From Ilyomonas sp964658445 (GTDB lineage Bacteria > Bacteroidota > Bacteroidia > Chitinophagales > Chitinophagaceae), in NCBI GenBank assembly GCA_964658445.1, contig CAZZZH010000086.1, forward strand, positions 1 through 16,154: a stretch of 16,154 nt of DNA, in the 5' to 3' direction. Made by a program: the position numbers and the translations under genes. Positions 8,097 to 14,547 of this stretch are shown one piece after another. The notes under the pieces were generated by a model. It did no database searches. It was given only the letters and a program-made list of their open reading frames with translations, and was not told the DNA's origin. Positions within the stretch are counted from its first letter, which is position 1. Each line of letters starts with the position of its first letter.

Positions 8097-9089
8097 TCAT
8101 TGTCTCTCTTTCACTGAAACCGGGTAAGCATGAGCCCGAAAATCAAGCATTGGGTCAGCCGTTTTTATTCCATCAGGTATGTTATTCGGGATAAAAAACA
8201 ACTGCTTGTCTGCTGCCACACTATTATCCGCCAACTTCTTAATTTCAATGACACCCAACTTAACTCGCTTGTTATTATCTGACCATGCGACAGACGGATT
8301 TTCAATCACATCACCAGCTTTGGCTAGTTGCGCATACATGATAAAGTAAACAGGTTTGTTAGCAATTCGTTCTTTTATTTCGTTGATCAAATAGTCAGGA
8401 CCTTTTTCTGCTAATTGTGCTCCCGTTAGAAGCTGTTCGCCTTCCATTGGAACAAACTGATACCGGATAAAATGAGAAACACCTTCCGCATTGGTAAACT
8501 GAAAACAATTTACACCAAAATAACTGATGCTGGCATAGCTGGCAGGCGTATGTTGTGTCGTGAGAAATGTTTTGGCCACCGGATGTGTTTCTAAAAAACT
8601 GTCGAGAGCGGTAGGTTTTGCAGCGCCAGCGCCGCTGGCGCCAATAGCGAGCAACAACTCGCGAAACTGGTCTGAATTCTCCGTCGGAAAACCATTAAAA
8701 CTATGCGAAACAATATCTGTTGTTTCGCCATCAGGCAAAATGAATTTCAACGCCATTCCGCGTGGGTTGGCAGCGCCGATATTATCGGGAATATCTGGTA
8801 TCCCGGTAAAGTCAGAAAATCGAATTATCATTTTGCTTCCCTGTTTTTGCAAATGCTTGGCTGTAGTAAGTGTGGCGGCTTCCCCACTTGGCGTAAAAGT
8901 GCCTTCAAAAATAATTCCCTTGGCATGTACGGCTCTAGCATGGTGCTCGCCAAAGGCACTATGCAATGCGTTTACCAAATCTGTAGGACTCGATTTCATA
9001 GTGTCCTGCTGCGCATTTGCTTCAACAACATTGCCTGTTGTCATAATAGCGGTTGTCATTATCATAGTGAAAATTTTAGAGGTATTCAT
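8097..9089 (-). CDS. Secreted catalase-related peroxidase (catalase family)
   Basis: This 330-aa protein has a signal peptide (cleavage likely after ANA, residue 26) and the short catalase fold typical of SrpA-like, periplasmic catalase-family peroxidases. Visible landmarks are the distal His55 in RAVHAKGIIFEGTF, the RFSDFTG / NPRGMALKF core (89-116), distal Asn131 in SFNGFP, and the proximal heme ligand Tyr322 in DPMLDFRAHAY with Arg318 four residues earlier. It should bind heme b and reduce hydrogen or organic peroxides in the periplasm. Such short members usually act more as peroxidases than as catalases. It is the last gene of the minus-strand block but is separated from the AhpD-like gene by 180 bp and has a clear promoter of its own (9105-9135). 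The gene ends beside degraded DNA with no obvious terminator. Confidence 0.92.
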   Translation of the reverse strand: MNTSKIFTMIMTTAIMTTGNVVEANAQQDTMKSSPTDLVNALHSAFGEHHARAVHAKGIIFEGTFTPSGEAATLTTAKHLQKQGSKMIIRFSDFTGIPDIPDNIGAANPRGMALKFILPDGETTDIVSHSFNGFPTENSDQFRELLLAIGASGAGAAKPTALDSFLETHPVAKTFLTTQHTPASYASISYFGVNCFQFTNAEGVSHFIRYQFVPMEGEQLLTGAQLAEKGPDYLINEIKERIANKPVYFIMYAQLAKAGDVIENPSVAWSDNNKRVKLGVIEIKKLADNSVAADKQLFFIPNNIPDGIKTADPMLDFRAHAYPVSVKERQ

Positions 9090-9104
9090 ACTTGTTTATT
9101 TAGG

Positions 9105-9135
9105 CAAAACTATTTGATGCGAGAGGCTTTGTCAA
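9105..9135 (-). promoter_or_regulatory. Bacteroidetes-type promoter of the peroxidase gene
   Basis: On the minus strand a TTG (-33 element, 9135-9133) is followed after 20 bp by TAGTTTTG (9112-9105), a perfect match to the -7 consensus TAnnTTTG. Transcription would begin roughly 7-10 bp before the ATG at 9089, giving a very short leader. The remaining 130 bp toward the AhpD-like gene contain no further signal that I can see. Confidence 0.65.
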
Positions 9136-9269
9136 TGTAGAGATAAAGGGTTTAGGAGTTGAAATTATCGGTAATTAGGAAGAGTAAAGTTGCAAGTACA
9201 TCTTTTTTACGAAACGTGGGAATATTGTAATAACAGCTAACGAAAATTATGTCAATTATAAAGTGCTGC

Positions 9270-9713
9270 TTAATCCTTCCCGGCAACCATATGTGTAGTA
9301 ATAGCAATTCTGTTCCAGCTATTGATTGTTATGATAGCCAGTATCAATTGCGCCACTTTTTGTTCCCCAAAAAACGTAACCGCTTTGTTATACGTTTCAT
9401 CTGAAACACCATGCTCTGAGATCAATGTTATTTCCTCTGCCAGTTTAAAAACAGCTCCTTCTTCTTCTGTAAAAAAAGGCGTTTCATGCCAGGCACTCAG
9501 CGTAAAAATCCGCTGCTCCGTTTCGCCTAATTTTCTTGCATCAGATGTATGCAGGTTCAGGCAATAACCACAGCCGTTGATCTGCGACACACGAATTTTG
9601 ATTAACTCTCTCAGCTTAGGATCAAGCCCGAATTTGCTGATTTGCTTTTCTGCTGCCAGCATCGCTTCATATACTCCTGGCTCAATGTTTTTGATATTCA
9701 TTCTGGAGTTCAT
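9270..9713 (-). CDS. AhpD-like carboxymuconolactone decarboxylase family protein
   Basis: This 147-aa protein carries the AhpD-core signature Cys48-Gly-Tyr-Cys51-x3-His55 in INGCGYCLNLHTSDARKLGE, the redox-active CxxC plus histidine that defines peroxidase-like members of the family. Length and all-helical character fit. It probably acts in the cytoplasm as a thiol-dependent peroxidase or reductant. Two starts are possible: ATG at 9713, or ATG at 9701 (MNIKNIEPGVYEAM), which matches usual family starts better. Either overlaps the 3' end of the NADH dehydrogenase gene (by 32 or 20 bp), implying translational coupling and one operon. The physiological substrate is unknown. Confidence 0.9.
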   Translation of the reverse strand: MNSRMNIKNIEPGVYEAMLAAEKQISKFGLDPKLRELIKIRVSQINGCGYCLNLHTSDARKLGETEQRIFTLSAWHETPFFTEEEGAVFKLAEEITLISEHGVSDETYNKAVTFFGEQKVAQLILAIITINSWNRIAITTHMVAGKD

Positions 9714-11013
9714 AATTCTCTTTTTTTATTGTTGTTTGTAATTCTTCCTGCGGACGTATCAGCATTCGCAACGACTGATCTTTCGTTAGGTAAGCGATTA
9801 TCCAATTATATAAAGTTCTTATCCTGTTTTGATAAGTCAAAAGCCCAGCAACATGAACGAACAACCACATCAGTAAAGCAGTAAGCCCTTTAAAATGCAG
9901 AAGCGGTTTTGTAAGGTCAACCACTGCTTTGTTACGTCCTATTACAGCCATTGTTCCTTTATCCCAATACTTAAATTGTTGCAGCGGTTTGCCTGCTGCC
10001 ATGGCTATAAAATTCTTCGCCAGATGCTCGCCTTGTTGAATCGCAGTCTGTGCCAGTTGCGGATGTCCATTGGGAAAGTGCTCATCGGTTGTTTGCAGGC
10101 AAGTATCTCCAATGGCATAAATATCTTCAACTCCTTTCACCTTATTGTATTCATCCGTCAGCATACGCTTGCCTTTTCCAATGCTGGTTGGGGGAATTCC
10201 TTCAAACACAACAGGCGCTACACCTGCCGTCCAGATTAGGCTTACTGTTTCAATCGTTTGATTGTTTGACAAGGTTACTTTCTCTCCGTTATAGTCGGTA
10301 ACTAGCGTGTTTAATAGTACGTTTATGTTTAGCTTTTGCAAAGCATGCAGCGCATCATCATGTGAATGCTGGCTCATTCCATTTAACAGCCGGGAGCTAC
10401 CTTCCAGTAAGTAAATTTCGCTCTCTTCATTTTGTAATTCCGGGTAATCTTTTGCGGTAATGTTTTTCCTTAATTCGCCCAACATGCCAGCTACTTCTAC
10501 GCCTGTAGGTCCGCCGCCTGCAACCACTATTGTCAGCAACTTTTTTCTTTCCTTTTGGTCAGTTGTCTGGCTTGCCTGTTCCAGTGTTTTTAACAACCTA
10601 TTTCGCATGAGCAAAGCATCGTTCAATGTCTTCATGGGTACCGCATATTGCTTTATATTTTCGTTGCCATAAAAATTAATGGCAGCTCCGGTTGCCAGCA
10701 CGAGATAATCGTAATGCAGTGTACCGTCATTTAGATAACAGGAATGAGTCTCCGGTTCTATTCTAACAAGCTCTCCCAATCTGAAGTGAACTTTATTCCT
10801 GCGAAATAGTTTTCTAAAGGGATAACTTATGCTGGAAGGCTCCAGGAAACTGGTGGCTACCTGGTACAGCAAAGGCGGAAAAAAATTGTAATTGTTTCGG
10901 TCAACGAGCATGACATCATAATGCCGGGACGCCGATAATTTCATGGCAAGATTGGTTCCGGCAAACCCGCCACCAATTATAACAACTTTCTTTACTGCGG
11001 CTGATGTTTTCAT
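9682..11013 (-). CDS. ndh: Type II NADH dehydrogenase (NDH-2), NADH:quinone oxidoreductase
   Basis: This 443-aa flavoprotein has an FAD-binding GGGFAG (14-19), a second Rossmann GGGPTG (166-171) for NADH, a flavin-contact AIGD (300-303) and the quinone-site signature AQTAIQ (321-326). The amphipathic, partly hydrophobic C-terminus (LLMWLFVHVAGLLTYQNR) anchors it to the inner face of the membrane. It oxidises NADH and reduces menaquinone without pumping protons. Length and motifs are typical. It overlaps the AhpD-like gene downstream and follows a small membrane-protein gene after a 77-bp gap that shows no terminator. Its placement with peroxide-handling genes suggests adjustment of electron flow during oxidative or energy stress (inference). 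Confidence 0.95.
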   Translation of the reverse strand: MKTSAAVKKVVIIGGGFAGTNLAMKLSASRHYDVMLVDRNNYNFFPPLLYQVATSFLEPSSISYPFRKLFRRNKVHFRLGELVRIEPETHSCYLNDGTLHYDYLVLATGAAINFYGNENIKQYAVPMKTLNDALLMRNRLLKTLEQASQTTDQKERKKLLTIVVAGGGPTGVEVAGMLGELRKNITAKDYPELQNEESEIYLLEGSSRLLNGMSQHSHDDALHALQKLNINVLLNTLVTDYNGEKVTLSNNQTIETVSLIWTAGVAPVVFEGIPPTSIGKGKRMLTDEYNKVKGVEDIYAIGDTCLQTTDEHFPNGHPQLAQTAIQQGEHLAKNFIAMAAGKPLQQFKYWDKGTMAVIGRNKAVVDLTKPLLHFKGLTALLMWLFVHVAGLLTYQNRIRTLYNWIIAYLTKDQSLRMLIRPQEELQTTIKKENYELQNEYQKH

Positions 11014-11090
11014 GTGTTTTCTTTAAATTGTTATCTGTATAACTGAATACTTATCCCTGCTCTTCTGTGATAAAATTTCCCGTTTAACTA

Positions 11091-11339
11091 CTATTGTTCT
11101 TTTACGATATGGACTGTAATTTTTGTGACAAGGATTGTTGCACATTTTAGTATAATAAGTAACGGTACAAAAGAGAGATCAACTGAAGAAAAATCAATCA
11201 CCGCGTTAATACCGTTATAAAGACTAGTTTTGCATTCGATAAAAGCAAGCAGTCTGATGCATTGCCTTTTGGAAAGTATGTATCCGAGAGATAACAGGTA
11301 ATGCAGGAATACAACTGCAATGAGGAAGTATAGTTTCAT
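11091..11339 (-). CDS. Small two-helix membrane protein, hypothetical (82 aa)
   Basis: The protein begins MKLYFLIAVVFLHYLLSLGY, a membrane helix (about 4-22), and has a second hydrophobic helix at about 57-78 (FVPLLIILKCATILV). The start chosen (11339) forms a classic 4-bp ATGA overlap with the stop of the upstream small protein gene. A start six bases earlier, at 11345, is also open. The overlap is the strongest sign that it is real. No family is recognised. It may be a membrane partner of the neighbouring PRPP-synthetase-like protein or of NDH-2, but that rests on position only. Confidence 0.6.
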   Translation of the reverse strand: MKLYFLIAVVFLHYLLSLGYILSKRQCIRLLAFIECKTSLYNGINAVIDFSSVDLSFVPLLIILKCATILVTKITVHIVKEQ

Positions 11340-11698
11340 AACCATGAATGTTGGCGGTGAAGCGTAAACTTTTGAACAAGGGTGGCTATTTCTTCATCTT
11401 CATAGATACCATAAGCATTGACAATAATGCCTTTCAAAGCAAAACGCTTAGATGAGACAGCATACACAAGGGTTTCATCTGCAGGATCGCTCATACCTTC
11501 GAAGCGGTAGAGCTCATCAATCTCAAAGTCATTGACGAGAAAACATTTAAATTCATCTTTGTCAAAGTCAATCGTATAGCCTCTGTTGATAAGACTTTTT
11601 ACAGCTTCTGCAACCGCATCGTATATATCCCTGCACTGATGCTTATGTAAGAAATAAAAAAGGTTCATAATCAGAATTTCTACCGCCTTAGAATACAT
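11336..11698 (-). CDS. Small 'PRPP-synthetase-like' family protein, copy 2 (120 aa)
   Basis: This belongs to the roughly 100-aa Bacteroidetes family often labelled 'phosphoribosylpyrophosphate synthetase', although it is far too short for that enzyme (about 310 aa) and lacks its PRPP loop. Family features visible are NRGYTIDFDKDEF, DELYRFEGMSDPADETLVYA, LKGIIVNAYGIYEDEE. The first ten residues (MYSKAVEILI) are longer than usual, so Met11 (11668) may be the true start. It follows the cytoplasmic alpha/beta hydrolase by 21 bp and overlaps the membrane-protein gene by ATGA. It is a diverged paralogue of the 124-aa protein at 12876-13250, sharing F-x-x-x-E-x-Y-x-F-(E/D)-G and ETLVYA/ETVLYV. Its biochemical function is unknown. 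Confidence 0.82.
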   Translation of the reverse strand: MYSKAVEILIMNLFYFLHKHQCRDIYDAVAEAVKSLINRGYTIDFDKDEFKCFLVNDFEIDELYRFEGMSDPADETLVYAVSSKRFALKGIIVNAYGIYEDEEIATLVQKFTLHRQHSWL

Positions 11699-11719
11699 GA
11701 AATAGAAGTCAGCATCTAC

Positions 11720-12412
11720 CTACAATTGCTTACAAGCATTATCAATAAATTCTGCAATTGCCTTTGGGTAAGATAACACCGGCGCGTGACCGGTTGGTAA
11801 AGAAAGCATTGCTTTTGGATGCATACGTTCGCACATAAATTTCTCAAGGTCTGCTGCTATCATATTGTCTTCTTCAGATACCTGGTACCAACACGGAAGG
11901 CTTTTCCAGCCGGCGTTGGTTATCTTATCTGTAAAGCATTGTATGGCGATTGGCTTTTGTACAGCCGCCATAACGGCTGCCTCTTCTTCTGCTACATCCT
12001 GACAAAAGCTTTCTTTGAATTTATTCCGATCTATCCATAACATTCCATACTTATCCGGATGAACGAAAGCATTGCCTGAAGCAGGTACAGCACGTTGCGA
12101 AAGCTCACCTAAGTTCTCGCCGGCATCCGGCGCAAAAGCGGCGATATAAACAAGACCTGCAACGCTCGGACATTGATTGGCTGCCTCTGTAATGACAGCG
12201 CCTCCGTATGAATGCCCAACCAGCAGTGTTTTGCCGTCTTGTGCTTCGGCTAAACGGCGCACGGTTTCTACATCGTCTTTCAGATTGGTTAACGGATGTT
12301 GCGTTGCCAATACATTGTAACCGGCAGCTTGTAAAAGCGGAATCACTTTATGCCAGCTCGAGCCATCTGCCCAGGCGCCGTGAACCAGGATAATGTTGAT
12401 TTTATTTTCCAT
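11720..12412 (-). CDS. Alpha/beta hydrolase, cytoplasmic
   Basis: This 230-aa protein has no signal peptide. The oxyanion-region HGAW follows the first strand (LVHGAWADGSSW, 10-20). The nucleophile elbow is GHSYGG with Ser68, and the candidate triad is completed by Asp182 (EEDNMI) and His209 (PTGHAPVLS). It belongs to the alpha/beta_hydrolase_6-like esterase group, which includes hydroxynitrile-lyase- and methyl-esterase-like enzymes. The substrate cannot be told. It resembles the lipoprotein hydrolase at 13252-14061 not only in motifs but in LVYI(A/G)AF(A/V)P, T(N/D)A(G/N)W and (E/Q)DN(M/A)I, so the two are probable paralogues. It lies 9 bp after the RidA gene and 21 bp before a PRPP-synthetase-like gene. 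Confidence 0.92.
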   Translation of the reverse strand: MENKINIILVHGAWADGSSWHKVIPLLQAAGYNVLATQHPLTNLKDDVETVRRLAEAQDGKTLLVGHSYGGAVITEAANQCPSVAGLVYIAAFAPDAGENLGELSQRAVPASGNAFVHPDKYGMLWIDRNKFKESFCQDVAEEEAAVMAAVQKPIAIQCFTDKITNAGWKSLPCWYQVSEEDNMIAADLEKFMCERMHPKAMLSLPTGHAPVLSYPKAIAEFIDNACKQL

Positions 12413-12421
12413 AATTAGATA

Positions 12422-12814
12422 TTACAAGTGAGCTATGATTTTAATTTCAACGACTTGATTTTCTAAGGCAAGCTTTGTTACTTCAACCAAGGTGCTTGCT
12501 ACTTTCATCGGATCCGGATACCATTTTCTACCCATGTTTTTTCTAGCCTCAAATGCTGCTTTTATATCCAGCACATACAGAACTTCCTCTACAGCCGTAT
12601 CCATTTCCATATCGAAGCTTTGTAACAACTTTCGTATGTTGGAATAAGCCTGATCCATCTGCGCTTCCATGCCGGTTAACAGGTTTCCATTTTCATCATG
12701 ACCTACCTGACCAGCTAACCAAACTAAATTGCCACATTTAATTCCCTGTGCATATCCATATTCTTTTTCCCAAGGCATACCTAAAGCCTGAATCTCTTTT
12801 ACTGTGTCTTTCAT
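12422..12814 (-). CDS. RidA (YjgF/YER057c/UK114) family protein lacking the usual catalytic arginine
   Basis: This 130-aa protein shows the Rid fold signatures GNLVWLAGQVGHDENG (28-43), a central helix AQMDQAYSNIRKLL (51-64) and the C-terminal LVEVTKLALENQVVEIKIIA. Canonical RidA enzymes, which hydrolyse reactive 2-aminoacrylate-type imines, have an arginine in the P-x-R-T-x-x-x-V motif. Here the equivalent stretch reads VASTLVEV with Ser107, so imine deaminase activity is doubtful and it probably belongs to another Rid subfamily. Trimeric and cytoplasmic by family. It sits between the two hydrolase/small-protein modules, 9 bp before the second hydrolase. A 61-bp A/T-rich gap precedes it and may hold a weak promoter. 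Confidence 0.9.
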   Translation of the reverse strand: MKDTVKEIQALGMPWEKEYGYAQGIKCGNLVWLAGQVGHDENGNLLTGMEAQMDQAYSNIRKLLQSFDMEMDTAVEEVLYVLDIKAAFEARKNMGRKWYPDPMKVASTLVEVTKLALENQVVEIKIIAHL

Positions 12815-12875
12815 AATTTTTATTTTTTTAAACTGACGTTATTTTATTACCAAAACGAGCTTTAAACAGGAATAT

Positions 12876-13250
12876 CTATTTCCAGAATTTCCGGAGTTTT
12901 TGAACTAAAATGTTTGGCTCGTTATGAACCGTCTTATAAATAGTTTGTAAGAGAATTCCTTTTGCAACACCATAGCATTCGATAACATATAAAACCGTTT
13001 CTGTTTTGTAATCATTTTCACCATCGAAACTGTACACTTCCAACACATCAAATTGTTCCGGCGTAAAAAAACATTTCGCTTGTGTACAAAACAATCTGTT
13101 ATCCCATATACCAAAGTCAGCCGTAAAACCTTGGTTATGTAAATGAATAACAGCGTCAATGATAGAGGTGAATTGATTGTGCAACTGTTCCATTAGAGAA
13201 AAGTTTCCTGGTATGTTTTGATGAAGTACAGCTTTTTGTTTGTATGCCAT
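12876..13250 (-). CDS. Small 'PRPP-synthetase-like' family protein, copy 1 (124 aa)
   Basis: A diverged member of the same small Bacteroidetes family as the 120-aa protein at 11336-11698. Shared positions are IIDAVIHLHNQGFTADF, FDVLEVYSFDGENDYKTETV, VAKGILL, and LVQKL near the end. It lacks the acidic loop FEGMSDPADE and the AYG motif, replaced by FDGENDYKTE and TIY, so it is the more divergent copy. Its ATG comes one base after the stop of the lipoprotein hydrolase (TGATATG), giving strong coupling. Met20 (13193) is an alternative start that would give the usual length of about 105 aa. No PRPP-binding motif is present, so the family label should not be read as a function. Confidence 0.78.
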   Translation of the reverse strand: MAYKQKAVLHQNIPGNFSLMEQLHNQFTSIIDAVIHLHNQGFTADFGIWDNRLFCTQAKCFFTPEQFDVLEVYSFDGENDYKTETVLYVIECYGVAKGILLQTIYKTVHNEPNILVQKLRKFWK

Positions 13251-13251
13251 A

Positions 13252-14061
13252 TCACCTTGCTATTTGCAGCAGCAAATTTGTTACGTCGGCGGGCTTCGAT
13301 AAGAAAGGACAATGGCTGGTTGATAATGAATACACTTTTGTGATATGAGCCGCTGATACCATCTGGTTTTGCAAATCAGTACCAATGGCATTATCCTGCG
13401 TGGTATGGATATAATACTTATCGACTTTACCCCAATTCGCATCTGTCGTTCGCACGGTATCTCCGAATGGAATAGCCGGTTCTTTCCTGAATTGATTCAA
13501 TACCAATTGCTGTGTACTGAGCGATGCATCAGCGCAAAAAACAGGAACAATGCTGTCATGCAAAATGTCTAATGTTAATCCATTATCGGAGGGCACAATG
13601 GATGGTCCCAGGTGAGATTGTTTATCCAAAGAAGATAGATAAAGCAACGACTGACCATTCGCCGGAACAAAGGCGCCGATGTACACCAGTTTCTCAATTT
13701 GAGCCGGTATTTTCTCTGCCACTTCTGTTACTACAACACCGCCCATACTATGACCTACCAATATCACCTTGCCAGTAATCTTGCTCATGGCAGAGATTAC
13801 TTTATCGCGATATACAGTCATGTTTACAACAGCCGGAGAGGTCGTATCATTGCCGTGTGCGGGCAGTTCAACGACTACCACTTTTTGCCCGTTTTTTTCG
13901 AGCTGCGCTTTCACGCTATCCCATACATAAGCTGCCTGCCAGGCTCCATGTACTAATACAAATGTTTTTGAAGTAGATGTAGGGTTGTCGTCTTTGCTGC
14001 ACCCCGTGTTGCTGATAAAAGCAGCGCATACAATCAATAAAACTGTCATTAACTTTTTCAT
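13252..14061 (-). CDS. Lipoprotein alpha/beta hydrolase, probably surface-exposed
   Basis: This 269-aa protein starts MKKLMTVLLIVCAAFISNTG and carries lipidation candidate Cys21, although the lipobox (NTGC) is not ideal. The residues after Cys21 are SKDDN. K-D-D close to the cysteine matches the K-(D/E)2 lipoprotein export signal known from Capnocytophaga, which sends lipoproteins to the cell surface. The hydrolase domain follows: LVHGAW (37-41 region), GHSMGG with nucleophile Ser105, Asp223 (TQDNAI) and His250 (STSHCPF). An esterase or lipase-like role outside the cell is likely; the substrate is unknown. It is the first gene of the minus-strand block, with a 7-bp-arm inverted repeat at 14078-14096 just upstream, and is coupled to the small protein at 13250 with one intervening base. 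Confidence 0.9.
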   Translation of the reverse strand: MKKLMTVLLIVCAAFISNTGCSKDDNPTSTSKTFVLVHGAWQAAYVWDSVKAQLEKNGQKVVVVELPAHGNDTTSPAVVNMTVYRDKVISAMSKITGKVILVGHSMGGVVVTEVAEKIPAQIEKLVYIGAFVPANGQSLLYLSSLDKQSHLGPSIVPSDNGLTLDILHDSIVPVFCADASLSTQQLVLNQFRKEPAIPFGDTVRTTDANWGKVDKYYIHTTQDNAIGTDLQNQMVSAAHITKVYSLSTSHCPFLSKPADVTNLLLQIAR

Positions 14062-14077
14062 GTCTGAGTGTTTATGT

Positions 14078-14096
14078 TTATCAATAAATTTGATAA
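14078..14096. promoter_or_regulatory. Inverted repeat TTATCAA-N5-TTGATAA before the lipoprotein hydrolase
   Basis: Perfect 7-bp arms around TAAAT, ending 16 bp before the ATG of the lipoprotein gene. It is placed where a bound protein would cover the promoter or leader region. It could alternatively act as a small hairpin in the mRNA leader, though with A/T-only stem ends it would be weak. Part of the six-copy cluster. Confidence 0.5.
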
Positions 14097-14300
14097 CACA
14101 AAATTCAATGCAGGACCAGGGAATGTCAATGGCGGGATTATGGTTTTTTGTGTCAATACCATCTTCCTTTTATATTCGACAATAGTTGTTTTGACGCAGT
14201 TATGTTTGGTAGAACGATTTGAGATAATAAAATCCGTTACCTGTACATTCTTCCCCTCTTTCGTTTGTTCCATCTTTGTAGGCTGCTGAATACTTTCGTC

Positions 14301-14334
14301 AGCCGTTGATAAGATCATATATTTATCAACAGCT
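14301..14334. promoter_or_regulatory. Long inverted repeat containing TTGATAA (12-bp arms, one mismatch)
   Basis: Left arm AGCCGTTGATAA (14301-14312) and right arm TTATCAACAGCT (14323-14334) are complementary except at one position, around a 10-bp AT-rich spacer. The core is a perfect 8-bp GTTGATAA/TTATCAAC. Two further single TTGATAA sites follow at 14344-14350 and 14402-14408 toward the TPR gene. This looks like an operator region for a dimeric regulator; which regulator is unknown. Confidence 0.5.
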
Positions 14335-14547
14335 TTGCTGGGTTTGATAAAATGCGCGAATAGATCAGTTGGAGTTAGAACAAATCAGACTGAGATAACT
14401 ATTGATAAGTGCTCGTTTTTAAATAGAATAAAGAGGTAATGATGATTGCTGCATGTCCTCTGTTGAGTATGTTGAAATGAGCTTCCATCATTGATGAATG
14501 TAATCACATACAGAATAAATGATACATTGCTTTACTAACCGGCTTCT

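Larger units (their letters stand above)
14062..14547. other. Divergent intergenic region with a TTGATAA/TTATCAA cluster
   Basis: About 490 bp separate the hydrolase operon from the TPR gene. The heptamer TTGATAA or its complement occurs six times: 14078-14084, 14090-14096, 14306-14312, 14323-14329, 14344-14350 and 14402-14408. A minus-strand frame at 14058-14318 (86 codons, ATGA overlap with the lipoprotein gene) and a plus-strand frame at 14068-14289 are open here. Both have unconvincing composition and contain the repeats, so neither is called as a gene. No clear TAnnTTTG promoter was found on either strand. Confidence 0.55.

Noticed and set aside
8560..9140. Two overlapping plus-strand frames (8560-9117 and 8703-9140)
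   Set aside because: Both lie antisense to the catalase-family gene, which has heme ligand and catalytic residues in place, and one also crosses its promoter.
14058..14318. 86-codon minus-strand frame with an ATGA overlap to the lipoprotein hydrolase
   Set aside because: The overlap is suggestive, but the sequence has no signal, domain or plausible fold and contains the inverted repeats. It was not promoted to a gene; homologues would change this.
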